Below, piece by piece: positions 36,034 through 47,738 of a stretch of DNA of 64,000 bases. Below the pieces are notes generated by a model. The model saw only the letters and a list, made by a program, of their open reading frames with translations. It was not told where the DNA came from and searched no databases. Numbering within the stretch: the first letter of the stretch is position 1; the number at the start of each line of letters is the position of its first letter. The DNA lies in the NCBI GenBank assembly GCA_000727475.1, contig KL647300.1, forward strand, positions 2,439,063 through 2,503,062. Direction: 5' to 3'. The position numbers and the translations under genes are program-made. The DNA comes from Sarcocystis neurona. Taxonomy: Eukaryota; Apicomplexa; Conoidasida; Eucoccidiorida; Sarcocystidae.

Positions 36034-39000
36034 CTGCTGCCGGTGCTGCTCCTGCTGCTGACATGGCTGTTGCAGCGTCGACTCTCTGAAAGTGGGAGAG
36101 GCATTTGTGGGCTGCCGCTGTCGCCACTCTGCTTCCGGCTGAATTCTTTGCTGCTGGAGCTGCTGTTGTTTCTTGCTTGCTTTTTTTGTCCTTCTTCTTC
36201 GCCGCGTGAAGCTGCAGTTGCTACTGCTGTAGCCGCTGTCGCGCTCACTGCTGCTGCTGGGCGTTTTCTTTGATGCGTCTGTCTCAGAGCAGCAGCTCGT
36301 CCAGCAACTGCTGCTGCTGCCGCTCTCTCCATTGCGTTGCTGCAGCAACAAGGAGTTGCTGCCTCCTCCTTTTAAAGCCGCGGCCGTTGTTGCTGGCGGA
36401 TCTCGTGCTGTCCCAGTTGAAACTTCAACATAAGGAGCACCAAGAAGACTAAGTCTTTGCAGCAATCGCATGATACGCAGGGCTCGGCCAGAGCCAGCAG
36501 CGCTCTCTGCTGCTGCTGCCGTTGCGGCGTCTGCTGCTGCTAGGCTTCCCGCTTCCTGCAGCAGCTGCTGCACACTGCAGAGAAGTGCAGCGGCGCTTGT
36601 CGTGCTGCCGCTGCTGCTGCTGCAGTCTCCACCAGCAGCAGCGCAAGGCAGCACCACTGCTGCCTCGGTCCTTTTGTTTCCAGACTGCCGGTGCTGCTGT
36701 TGCACACACCCCCCGCTCCGGCTGCTGCTACATTGCATGCCGGTGGACCTACTGCAGCAGCTCGGGTCTCTGCTCCTACGCCAGCTGCTGATCCTCTCTC
36801 TCTCGGGGGAATCGCCGCTGCTGCGGCCACTGCCGCTAGCCACGTATCTGCTGTTGTTGGGGAGCTCCCTGTCGGCGCTGTTATTGCCGCACGTGAAGCA
36901 GCTGCATGCGGCTCCCGCTGCTGCCGCTGTTTTGACTGCTCTCGCTGCTGCTGCCGCTGCTGGCGCTGGCGCTGCTGCTGCTGCAGCCCGTGATCCACAT
37001 CCTGCTGCAGCTGACGGGCACACGGTGGAAGAAGAAAAAGACAAGGAAGCAACTGTAAGACCCAGAAAGACCAAAAGGATTTCTAGTGTCCTTTCTACTG
37101 CAGCAAACAGAGCTTCCCAGTCGCCTTCGGAAGCGTGCAGCAACGGCGCATGCGCTGGCTGCTGCTGCTGCCGCCCGCACAAACCAGGAGAATTGCCGGG
37201 CCGCAGCGCCGCAACAGCGCATGCGAGCAGATGTCGCCGCAGCAGTACCTCTGTACAGCTGCTGCGGTGTCTGCTGCAGACCCCACCAGCAGCACATACG
37301 GTTCTCCCTCCTGCTGCTGCTCGACTGGCCGCTGCTGCTGGACTGCTTCCATCTGCAGCGCGACCTCCTCCTGCTGGCGCTGACAGAGATGCTGTTGCCG
37401 TGGACTTTTCTGTCCTTTTTGCTGCTGTCGTTCTCTCACCTGCTGCTCCTGGTGTGGCAGCTGCTACCGTGGCTGGTCCACCGCCTCCTGCTGCTCCGCC
37501 GGCTCCGGTTGCTGCGCCGTCGGCTCCTGCTGTTGCTCCGTCGGCTCCTGCTGCTGCTCCGTCGGCTCCTGTCGCTGCTCCGTCGGCTCCCGTCGCTGCT
37601 CCGTCGGCTCCTGCCGCTGACGCGGCCGTTGCGCTGGGTGCTGCTGCTGCTGTCTCTGTCCTTGTCGCTACAACCGCTGTGTGGGGCTGCGGCCCAGACG
37701 CAGCTTCTTCTGTTTTATGCAGTGCTGCGGGTAGTGGAGGAGGAGCCGCCACTGCTGTTGGCAGATAGCCGCACCGCACAGAGCTGCTGCCGCGCATGCG
37801 ACAGCTGCGACAGGGCGGGCAACAGCAGCAGGACGCGTCTCCTACCACGCTTGGCTGCGCACAGAGCCGTAGCACTGCAGAGAGAAACAGACGGACACGA
37901 GTCAACACTGCGGCTTGCCGGCTCTGGCTGCTGCTGTGCTGGTTGCTGGTGGACTGGCTGCTGGTGGACTGGCTATTACTCGGCTTACTGTTACTCTGAA
38001 TGCTGTTCATGTTGCGGCTCTTGCCGTCGCTGTTATTGACGCTGTTGCTGCTGATGCTGCTGCTATCGGTGCAGTTGTCAGACAAAGACCCGAGTTTGTC
38101 GCTGCTGCTGAGGACGGTGGCCACACAGCGGAGTAAATCCGCAGATGCGGTTGCTGCTGCCGTTGCTGCTGTCGTTGTTGCTGCTGGCGCCACAGCCTGC
38201 CCGGGTGCTTCGTTGCTGCTCTTGTTGCTAGTCGGTTGCTTCCTCGAGGTCCTCTTCTTTCCGATGCTGCTGCTACACGTGCTGCTGCTGACGGCCAGAC
38301 GCTGCTGCAGCCCCTCAACACTCACCACGTGCTGCAGTCGCTGTTGCTGTTGGCGGACTCTTGCTACACTTATTAAGAGCTTCTGTAGGGCAGGATCTGT
38401 CCCAGACGCATGCGCCCTCGCTTCCTCCTCCACTACACACGCTGCTGCTCGTGTTGCTGCTGCTTCTGTTGCTGTTGCTGCTGGTGCTGCTGGTGTTGCT
38501 CTCGCTGCTGCTGCTGGTGGTGCTGCTGCTGTTACTGCTGCTCCTGTTATTGTTGCTCCAGTTGCTGCTGCTGTAGGTTTTGCTTGATCTGGCTTTGACC
38601 CTACTGTTCCTGTTGCGAACGCCTCCTGGAGAGCGGCAAGAGGAGCAGGGACAGCAAAGCAAAATCCAGGAGCGGCACTCCACGTGTCGCGAGTATCGGC
38701 AACAGCGGCAGCCCGCCGCTGCAGACAAGCGGGTGTTTCACGCTGAGGAAGAGCTGCGGCTTCTGTTGCAGGAGCTGCAGCAGCCTGCGGGGAACCTCTT
38801 GTTGATGCGACAGCAGCACACAGCAGCACGCGACTTCCCTGTGGACGACAACTCCCGTCAGCAGCTGCTGCAGGAGAAGCAGCACTTTCGACAGCAGCAG
38901 CAGCAGCAAGTGAAGCCGCAGTAGCCGCACGTGACTTTGGAGCACGGCCGGGCGATGCTGCTGCGATACTACGCTCCCTAGTACAGGCACCAGCAGCAAC

Positions 39001-40051
39001 AGCAGGGGACGTTAGTGGCGCAGCAGCTCCGGCAAGTGGACAGACAGCACCTGCCACAGCAACTGCGAGCGGGTCAGCTGCAGCAGCTGCGGAGATAGAT
39101 CGAGCCGCAGCAGCTGCTGGTGAAGACGGAGGTGTAGCAGCAGTTGTGGCACTGCTGCTAGCGGCAGCAGCAGTTGCGTAACATGGCGTAGCCGTACCAG
39201 CAAGACGAGAAGAGCCTTTTGTAGCCGAATGGGGTGTTGTTGACCGCCAGCTGCTGCGCTGTGCAACAGCCAGACGCGGCAGCTGCCGCTGCGCCTGCGG
39301 TAGCACACCACGTTGCAGCTGTCCCGCTGCAAGAACTGGTTGCTGTTGCTTCGTGTCACGAAGGGCTAGCCAGGCATGCTCCTGCTGTGCTTCTCTTAGG
39401 GCCTGCTGCTGCCACTGGTCACCCCATGGAAGTCGAGCTTCCTGCTGCTGTTCATATTCGTTAGACCGCCCATGCTGCTGCTGCTCTGACACAGGCGTGG
39501 GTGACTGTTGACGCAGGTGAAACCCGCGGACCTTCTGCTGCTGCTGTGGTTGGTGGGCAAGCTGCGACTGCTGCTGCGGCGGTATCAAGTGCTGGAGCTG
39601 CGGCTGCTCGGGGCACTGCAGCAACTGCGTCTGCTGCGGCTCTTGCAGTGTGCCAGGAACGAGAAGGGAAACGAGACGGAGTACCGACTCCAGCACCATC
39701 AGGTCTTCCCTAGGTCCCCCCCCCCACCTGCTCCTGCTGCTCTTGCTGTTGATGCTGTGGCTTCTTCTTCTCCTGCCGCTGTCTCACCAAGAGGGAAGAT
39801 GCAGCGGAAGAGCAAGGAAGAGCAGGTGGTGGTGGGCGTGAGAAAGTTGGGAACTGGCTGGCCTGCTGCAAGCGAAGACCGTGCTGTCGCTGCTGCTGCA
39901 GCGCTGCTGTTGTAGCAGTAGCGTCTAGGTGGAAGGGAGCAGCAGGAGCCGTTTGAGCCGGCCCTGCAGTAGCAGGTGCGTCTGCTGCGGCTGCTGCCTG
40001 CATGTGTGGCTGCAACGTGTCCGCTGCTGCTGCTTCTGGGGTGGTTTCCAT
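22148..40051 (-). CDS. HEATR6: HEATR6-like giant HEAT-repeat protein, three exons, HAAR-expanded
   Basis: Predicted helical-repeat scaffold of the HEATR6/DUF4042 family; molecular role unknown. Exons (minus): 26261-40051, 24386-25242, 22148-23736; stop at 22148. Family-like blocks appear in family order: KVRLAALLCSQMML (near 35790), VREAAANCLVSLLEN (34936-34980), ALRAITRLLHVLPLPYLRDG (near 32570), ELVLQLLSLLLQDRHPCSG (near 29540), LRLWGIQLVAELLSL, GVAAAACSCLGLLQQAEW (near 28150), ANEAVATEVVRAVGSASSLL (near 27170) and LLWNACCAVRLL (near 26330). Splicing at GTGAGC (26260) to CTGCAG (25243) gives QTLREALLLELAG and then FKVKIHATGALASLL, matching the family exactly here; exon 3 adds QRYREQLRQQLRELLESALL. 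Total about 5,400 residues against about 1,200 in animals; the excess is Gln, Ala, Ser and Thr runs. A C10 run at 39716-39725 breaks the frame. The start ATG 40051 (METTPEA) is inferred. Confidence 0.8.
23737..24385 (-). other. HEATR6-like intron 2
   Basis: Phase 1 intron. The donor is CAG/GTGTAC at 24385 (an alternative CAG/GTGCTG, 15 bases upstream, keeps the same phase). The acceptor TTCTTCTTCTCCGGTGTTCC followed by GCCTGCAG ends at 23737. The joined codon leads into EQRHFGQPEDLTQREN. Confidence 0.65.
25243..26260 (-). other. HEATR6-like intron 1
   Basis: Phase 2 intron with donor GTGAGC at 26260-26255 and acceptor CTGGCTGCAG after a T8-containing pyrimidine tract. It contains a (TA)n tract and unique sequence. 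The stop codon that ends the long open frame at 26257 lies just inside the intron. Confidence 0.85.
25814..25834. repeat. (TA)n microsatellite in HEATR6-like intron 1
   Basis: About ten AT dinucleotides within the intron. Confidence 0.95.
35992..36039 (-). repeat. Q16 tract in the HEATR6-like protein
   Basis: Sixteen consecutive glutamines, encoded by CAG with interspersed CAA, lie a short way N-terminal of the first conserved DUF4042-like block. Confidence 0.95.
37496..37621 (-). repeat. 21-bp repeat encoding a heptapeptide
   Basis: ccgtcggctcc recurs at exact 21-bp spacing (37517, 37538, 37559, 37580, 37601), with a degenerate copy at 37496. In the gene frame it gives ADGAATG-type heptads. 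Confidence 0.93.
39716..39725 (-). other. C10 homopolymer, probable frame break
   Basis: In minus sense the upstream frame reads QEQVGGG and then stops. With nine instead of ten Gs the same reading continues as GGGPREDLMVLESVLRLVSL into the 4,480-codon frame. A single-base length error in the homopolymer is the simplest explanation. Confidence 0.6.
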
Positions 40052-43000
40052 CGCAGCTGCTGCTGTTGTCGCTCTTGCCGCCGTCCTCGAGGAAGGTGCA
40101 CAGCCCACCAGCACGAGGGGAAATGGACACGCTGATATACAAAGCGCGGCTTCGAGTACGAGAAAATTTATAGACACGTAAAGAGACACGGGAACATCCA
40201 CAAGAGGTCGATTTGTGGGGCGTTTAGCTGCAATAAGTAAGTTTGCTGCCGTCTGTACAAATACAGAGTGCACCGACCAGGGAGTGTGATCATTGACACT
40301 GAGAAACTGCAGCAACGAGGACAGCAGAGGCGAAGAAGGGACACGAAGGACGGCGATGAACCGGCAGCATCCAGCACGGAAAGCATCCATGTCATACCAT
40401 TTGCTCGACAGTCTTCTGCGGAAGGGACGGCAGTATCGGCGTTGTGCGAGATCTGCAACAGCAAAAACAGGAGCAGTCCAGGCTGGCCAAGAAGTCCGTT
40501 TCTTGGAGGAGCAGCAGCAAGGAAAGCGCGGGCGAGAATGATGCATCAACAAAAGCTGACGCAGTACCAGCAGCAGCACGCGCCTCCGGCAACGCAGGAG
40601 AGGAAACTGCAGCAGCCGCCCGTGCCGGAGCACCAAGTCCGGCAAACGACGCCGCGCATCACTAAGAGCAGCAGCAGTCTCGCCAGGAGGAACAGGAACT
40701 TCAGCAGGTAGTGTGCTGGAGCCGCGCGGCAGTAGTACGTGACCTCGTAGTGGCAGGGGAAGACGCCGGCGGAAGACAACAGTAGCTGTAATTCTAGCAA
40801 ATCGAGCGGCACCAGCAGCAACAGACCATAAAGAGACGATCAGCAGCGGAGCAACTAAGCCACCAGCACCGCCAGCTCAATCATGTTGTCAAGGAGATTT
40901 ATTCGGAGCGGCATGAGAAGACAGGGGACAGCGAAGTAGTTGAGGAGCCCGAAGAGAAAGGAGAGTAGCGAACGTGTGACACTGCAACAAATGAACAGTC
41001 TCTCCGTCATTCGGAGAGAAGAAATGTCTGAAAAGACTGAAGACAAGAAACCTCCCGGAACTCGTGGTGAGTTGCGCATTTATACTGCATGCACACAAGA
41101 CACACCTCGTCACGCGCACACGCATATAGCGGTAGCACCTGCAGCTGAAGACCAGCAGCAGGAGCAGCAGGAGCAGCAGCAGCAGCAGGAACGCGCGAGT
41201 GGAAGTAAGTAGTAGTGGCACCTGGATCGCGTGCATCAGCTTAGTAGTGGTAAAAGCGGGAGCGATAGCCAGCAGGAGCATCACCAGTAGCTGCACCAGC
41301 AACACACGGCGAGCACTGCCAGAACCCCCAGTGTAAGGGCAGGACACGTCGCACCGGCAGCGTCGGAGGCAACGCCAGCGGACGCAGCGCCCGAAAACAG
41401 AATCCCCAGTGAGCAGAAGCAAAACCAGAAGCAAAACGTGCAGCCTCGGCTGTGGCGGCCACAAGTGAGTGCGTCAAAGCAGTGATGGCTAGTGTTTGGA
41501 GTGCGCAGTCTATGTATGAGCGACTGAAATGCATCTCCCTTCCTTGCACAGAAACAGTCCGCAGTTGTTTCAGTAGCAGCGTCTAGTATCGAGATGCCGG
41601 ATACACACCAACCATTGGTGTGTACAAATATCTACGTGTAGAGCCATAAATGTAATTAAAGAGACAAGTACAAGGCTTTAGATATGGGCGCATGCTGGTG
41701 TAAATACGCGGACGTGAACGCTAATACATACTTAGACGGGGGTAGGCTTTTTGCGTCCGTAAGTATCTGCGAAATTCCCTAAGCCGCCTCTCGCGTCGGG
41801 ATACATATACGCATACTCGGGTCCGTGCGCACTCAAAGATACGTAAAAGTACCCTTCCACACGTTTCTAGATACACGTTGAGACAGCCTTTCGGAGGTAC
41901 ACGTAGATACTTCTGTGTATTAACGCATACGCCTTCCCTTCCTAGTCCCGCGACTTTTCCGGTGGAAAGAAATACATGCTGCGAAAGGCTGTCTACATAT
42001 TGTGTACGCTTGTGCACACCTGTGCGTGAGGAGGTGCCGGATACACTTCGGCTTTTGAAAGCTGATTAACTACCTCCACATTACACGGTGCGCGCAAACG
42101 GCAGGCGCGCTTACGACGTAGACGCTGGAGATGATGACCAGAAGATACGTTGACGCTTCACAAGGCATCTACAGTGAGAACACACAATCGTACACGTACA
42201 GAATGTGGCAGGATACCCGGATGCATTTGATCCAGAGTCAAAACGGACAAATTTTGCAAAACAAGAACTGCTTCTCGTTCTGAGAGAAGGTGTGCACCTC
42301 AAAAACCACTTTGCTGACTACATACGCACGAGCGTACACGTGTATACCTTTACACACCTGTAAATCTGTGTGGATAGACACCACCGCTTGTTGGCACGCC
42401 TGTGTAGACTCACGTTCACACACCTATGCACACATGCGTGAGTGTGCAGAGGAACCCCCCGTGCAAGTCTTGAGGTCACCAGCAGAACAAGCCACACGCT
42501 TGGGAATACTAGTGAGACTTGGGAGAAGATTGAGAATACTCTAGAAAACCAAAGTCACACAAGTGGAATACATGCTCTATGCGTGAATATATGCACGTTC
42601 GAAAGAGCCATTGTTTCGACATATAAGAAGCAACTGATTTGCAATTTCACTTTTTCTAGCGCACCGTGCGCAGCCCACGCGTCCCTCTGCGCGAACGTAT
42701 ACCGTTAACGAGGCTGGCTCTCGCTGCACAGATATGCGTACGTGTGGTAACGCGCAGTAACTGTACGTGTGACTTATGTATCTCTGCACGTCGACTTTTA
42801 TACCTGCAGATACTAATACAGTCACGAGACGGAAATGCAGCCGGCTCCGTGTATAGAAGTACGTAATGTATATACAGATGCATCCTTCATGCCGTTCGAG
42901 GGGATGGCTTTAAAGGGCGCCTCCTCGAAAGAGAGTCTCACCTACGTGTGCATCACTATGTGCACCTAGATATCCACATGCTGAATACCGGACGTCATCA

Positions 43001-43490
43001 GACGCAGTATGCACACATATACAACTGCCCCGGTTGAGCCCCTTCAAACGCGGAGGCTTATACGTAGTCCGTACGGCTTATGCATCTGCCCGCTGCCTGA
43101 ACGCGGGGCGTCGACGTCGGGCTCCTGCAACACAGAATGACTACGTCACTCTAATATTACCTGTTCTTGCCTCGGAGCTCAGTCAGGAAACACGTGTCAG
43201 CGGATGCCCCCCGTACCCCTAGAATTACACACTTGCGCACTGCTTGTGATGCCTGTAGAGTACAATTGTACATGCGAAAGCATGCGTTCGTGCATTCCCG
43301 AAGACGTGCCTGCGCCTGACTAAGTAGGAGACACCTACACGTAATGCGACTTGTGGTCGCAAAGGCTCGCTTTGCGAACTGTAACGCTGAAACGTTATTG
43401 CAGTGCGGTCAGACATAGCAGCACGAAGATATCGCCACTTGCGAATACACATGCGGCCGTCGCTCTACAAAGGGCAGAGACACTGGGGAG
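40052..43490. other. Intergenic upstream of the HEATR6-like gene
   Basis: No secure gene. The minus frame stays open upstream of 40051 to about 40645 without a recognisable motif. A minus ORF starting MHFSRSYIDCALQTLAITAL near 41534 and ending at 41241 has an ATG and mixed third positions but no homology. The remainder is AT/AC-rich with short CAG clusters near 41150-41190. Confidence 0.45.
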
Positions 43491-46140
43491 TCACTGACAA
43501 TACATTTTTTGGACTTCCGCACGAACCCCAAGAGAAGACGTGAGTTGCCCGGCTTGGGTCTCTCTGCAGATGGGAACATTCGTATTTTCTGCGCATCTGT
43601 TGACCTCTGTCCACAGCTGCTGCAAGAACCTCGCTGTTTCGAGAGTTCCATCATTCTCAATACTGTAAGTGACCTCTGTGTTGCGCCCACTTGGAGCAGC
43701 GTTCACGACAAGCACCTGCGGGCTTGTTGCCGCCGCAGCAGCTGCACGTGTTGCTGCTGCTACTGCTGCTGCTACTCGAGTCGCTGCAAATGGGTCGTCG
43801 GTGGCTGCAGTCCTTATTGCTGTAGCAGCAGCTACTGCTGCCTTCTGCGCCTCTCGTTGGCGTCCATAATCCAGCAACGTTGCCACCCCAGCAGCAAAAT
43901 CCTTCTTGCACGCAGTAATGTTGTTCTTGCAGACGCTACGAAGCACCCGTACAACAGGGATGTTATACGACAGAACTGTAATTGACTGCGTGCAACCCGG
44001 GTTGCTAGAGTGCCCTGCTTGAATGTGAATTCTGTTGCCTTCTGGAGGAGAAGCCGTGTGGTCGCATCCGTAGTTTCCGCACGGTGTGGAAGTGCTGCTG
44101 TCACGACTTTGTAGAGAAACAGATGAAGTCGCTGCAAGAGGGGCGACAAGTTGAGTTGGGTTGTCACCAAAGCTGGACGCCGCTGGGTTCCACGCACGTT
44201 GACTATTGAGCAGTGCAGCGTTTGAAGCGGGAGCAGAATTCCAGGCGGGAGCGACTGAATCTGCAATGACAGCAGCGCTGTCCGGTACAACGAAAACCCC
44301 GCCAGCTGCCATAGAGGAGACTCGACTAGTAGGGATCTGAGAGTTAAACGGAATAGCGGAAGTAGAAGCGGCGACGCTAAGGGCAGAGGGATCAGCGCTG
44401 ACAGTTGGAGCATTACCGGGGGAAGATGCAGGAGCTGCACCCACGTGAGCAGCAGAAACTGCACTGCCTACCACACCTTGCTCTGTTGATCTAGACGTGG
44501 GAGACGGCCGTGGGGCTGGATGTTCCAGAGAACCATTCACTTCATCGGCTGGCGTGCCGGACAGGCCTGATGAGACTTCAGGGCTGCTCGACACGCCCCC
44601 CCGCACTTCCGGTATCGTCACATCTGAATTACATGAATTTCCCGTCTGCTGACGGCTCTCAGAATTGTTTGCATCTGGCGGCTGTTTCTTTGGCATATTC
44701 ACGGTGGCAGGGTACATGTCCTCCTGTTGGGGTTGCAGACTTTTGCTCTGCTGCCGGTGTTGGTGCAACTGCTGACCTCGTTGCTGCTCGTGGTCTCTTT
44801 CCACCTGCAGATCAACGAGTGTGTCAACAGGGGTTGTCCACTCCTGCCTTTGCTGTACATGTGCCTCTGTTTGACATCGTGCCGAACAACGAATCTCTCC
44901 CACTAGAGCTTGCGAACATGATCTTCCGCAGCTATGATCCTCTCCTGGTGATTTGTGGAACGCCGGTTCATGTTCGGACTTCTGCAGCTGTTCTGGCCTA
45001 GGGTGGCGCGATTCTTCGTCCTGTTGCCGTAGATCCAGGGAAAAGGCTCCCCCAAAATGATCTTCGCGGGCGTGCAATCGCTCCTGCTGCTGCGGTCCGG
45101 CTGGCCCATGGGTAGGCTCTTGCTGCCGCTCTTCTGGCAGATCGCCGCTCCGCTGGTCTTCTTGCATTCGCTGTTCCAGCTCACAATGGGGCTGCGTTGC
45201 CCTCGCCTCTCCTCGTTGTTGCTGTTCTTGCTGTCGTTTCTCCTTGTGCCGGCATGGCTGCTCTTTTATCTCTTGCTTTTGTTGCTGTTGGAGACCTTGT
45301 TGCTGGGGACTCTTCTGCTCTTGCAGATCTGCCACTACCTTCTGCTCGGCGTCTTGCGGTTTCTTAGGGTTTGCTTCATGCTGTTCCAAATGGGGTGGCT
45401 GCGGACCATGTTGCATTGGTGGGTGAGGTTGTAACTCCTGCGCTTCCTGCCTTATCTGGTCCTGTCGATGTATCTTTGACTCTTCTTGGAGCAACTGTGG
45501 CTTCTGGTTCTGTAACTCCTGCTTCTGCGGTTCTTGCCTCCACGCCTGTTGTTGTTGATGTGGCTCCTGCATTCGTCCTTGCAGCGCCTCCTGATGCTTG
45601 CTGTCTGACTCTTCACGGAGCTGTTGAGGCTGCTGTTGCTTTCGCTGCTCTGACCCGTGCTGCTGTGACTCTGGATGAAGCGTGGACACCACCGGCCGTC
45701 CTCCTTCTTGTTTCTCCAGCTGACCCGATCCTTGCTCCAGTTCCTGCTGGTGCGATCCCTGCTCTTGCTGCTGCTGCTGCGGCTTCTGTTGCTGTTGCTG
45801 TTGCTGGTGAGTGCATGCCAGATCACCAAGAGCCGCGTTCTTCCCACCCGCCAATTGTGATCTGGCACCCCGCAACGATAGTACGCTTTCTGCAACAGTC
45901 TCAGGGATACTCAGACCGTTAGTGTCACACGTTTGCTCCGAAAGGGAAGTGCTGCCTTGGCTCGCGGGCGCAGCGGGGGACCCCAAAGTGTTGCTTTGGG
46001 ACGATAAGGCATCTGTTGCTGCAGCAGGGTGTCCCACCCGTAGAAGCTCACTTGGGGAGACGACGGAATGACGGGAAGCAGACGTTTCTGTCGGGAGTCG
46101 TTGCTGCAGAAGTTTCTCCACATGCGAGCGGCTGGGCAAT
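43491..46140 (-). CDS. Gln-rich protein with Cys-containing C-terminal alpha/beta domain, 3' exon
   Basis: About 880 codons ending in TGA at 43491. No in-frame ATG lies near the 5' end (the frame opens on GTG), so it probably starts at a splice acceptor: CATTACAG/ATTGCC at 46140, or CTTCTGCAG/CAACGA at 46103. Upstream exons are unresolved. The N-terminal half is Gln/Glu/His-rich (QQQ, LQQEES, HEQQ) and likely disordered; the middle is Ser/Ala/Pro-rich. The last 150 residues form a compact segment: ITVLSYNIPVVRVLRSVCKN, ACKKDFAAGVATLL, an Ala-rich insert, then SPQVLVVNAAPSG, EVTYSIEND and ARFLQQLWTEVN. This strand-Cys-helix-strand-strand-helix order resembles small repeated domains of coccidian secreted proteins, from general memory only. 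No signal peptide is visible in this exon. Confidence 0.7.
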
Positions 46141-46939
46141 CTGTAATGCACCCATGTGCTACGATGAGTGTGTTGGAGAAGACGGGTCTACACCACGACT
46201 GTAATAAACACCCTAGGACATTTTTGAGGAATTCTCAAAGGAGATAGTTCTAAAATTTGTGCACATTTGCCTACGTGTATGTAGGTCTGGTTACCGTGGC
46301 CAAACGCATAAAGGCAGCTACGTGTGTGCGTGAACAGAAGTGGCAGTGCGTAAATAGGGTACAGCACCGCAGTGAAAGAAGCATCGTGGGGTGTAGGTGG
46401 TCCAGGTCTACTAATGATGACGTCTCACATTCCGCAGATCACCGATGAAGAAAGATGCAACACGCGACATCCCCCACCGTAACGAATAGCCATTATCACG
46501 TGGACGCTCAGTGAAATTGGCCAGTCACTTTACAAGTGTTAATGCTTCTATTTTTTTTTAAAGAAGCGACGGAGACGGGTCACTGCGTAGGGGAGGACAC
46601 ACGTGAGAATAGGCTTCCTTCTGCATGAGAAAAGCAAAAGTAGCCCTTGTATCTGACTAAGGTGGGGACAGGACTTGTGATGTGTGTAAGCCTGTAAAGG
46701 GCTGACATAAAAGCATACATGCTGGTATATATCTGTGTTTAGCAAGGACATACGTTCACGTACACGTAAGTGTGTTACACGTGTACTCTGTCGTTGGTTT
46801 CGGGGTATAGAGAAGTATAGTCTCTATACCTGTGTGTGAAGGTGTTGGAGGCTGAAGAGAGAGAGTAGTAGCTTTCTTTGAACTGAAAACAGAGGCACAT
46901 TTTGGCTCTTCAACTAAGGAAACCTTCACAACTGCTTAC

Positions 46940-47077
46940 TGGCTGTTGCAGAGAGGGAAGAAGAGAGCTGATGGCTTGTAGGACAGGTAAAACTGAAGAA
47001 TGCGCGGCCTGTTGGAGGAGCGTTTGAAGACCGCCATCTTCGTGAGGAGAGGAAGGTGTGCTAGTTGCCTTTCTGTC
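46940..47077 (-). other. Possible internal exon
   Basis: A 138-bp open segment is bounded by acceptor TATATTCTGCAG/GACAG at 47077 and donor CCA/GTAAGC at 46940, phase 0 at both ends. It encodes DRKATSTPSSPHEDGG and then LQTLLQQAAHSSVLPVLQ. The phase fits the alternative acceptor at 46103 of the downstream Gln-rich exon. Confidence 0.25.
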
Positions 47078-47720
47078 CTGCAGAATATACAGGACAGAGA
47101 CATTCACACTGCTTTCAAGTGAGGTACCTCCACTTACAAACCTAAAGAGACGAAGAGGTGCCCTCTTTTTGCTTCAGACTAACGTGAAATATTTCCAGAA
47201 ATGAAGTGCTGCCAACCTTTCACGGAAGTTCACCCTAGAGTAAGTCTTCAGCTACTGAAGATGGGAAAAGGTACATTTGCTCTGTTCCTGTTACGAACAA
47301 GAGAAGACTCTATCTGTGGATGTGGACACAAGGCACGTCTAAAAGTGTTGCATAATGCGGACGTGGGAGAAGAGGGAACTTCACAAACACACGGGTGTAC
47401 CCTCACTATATTTCCACGTAAGGCTAAGTCTTCTGTCTTCCCTATAATGGGGGGGCATACTACATACTCACACACCGTAAAAAAATTGTATAACGCTCAT
47501 GTTGTACGCCGGAGTCTTTCTTCGCTTGCTCAAGGCATCCATAGCCTATATCGCAGATGCATACCTTGGTGCCAGAGTGTCTACACAATTTTGTTTTGCC
47601 AGCATCTTGTCTAGACTCCAAGGTACACTATATATTTTGAAATCCGTGTCTCAATACAGATACCACTCGCCTTTCTTCATTTCACTTCAGCAGCCGGACA
47701 CCAGAGGACGGCTGCATCCG

Positions 47721-47738
47721 TTGTTGTTGTTGTTGTTG
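47721..47738. repeat. (TTG)6
   Basis: Six TTG triplets in intergenic DNA, on a strand opposite in sense to the CAA codons seen in the Gln tracts. Confidence 0.95.

Noticed and set aside
36470..37768. 432-codon plus ORF (Ala/Pro-rich) and many other plus ORFs at 26-39 kb
   Set aside because: They are antisense shadows of the homology-supported HEATR6-like frame.
45360..45372. Telomere-like ttagggttt
   Set aside because: A single occurrence inside a coding exon. No TTTAGGG array was seen anywhere, so the window is not telomeric.
47201..47614. 137-codon plus ORF beginning with ATG
   Set aside because: No recognisable domain and isolated in intergenic DNA; chance cannot be excluded.
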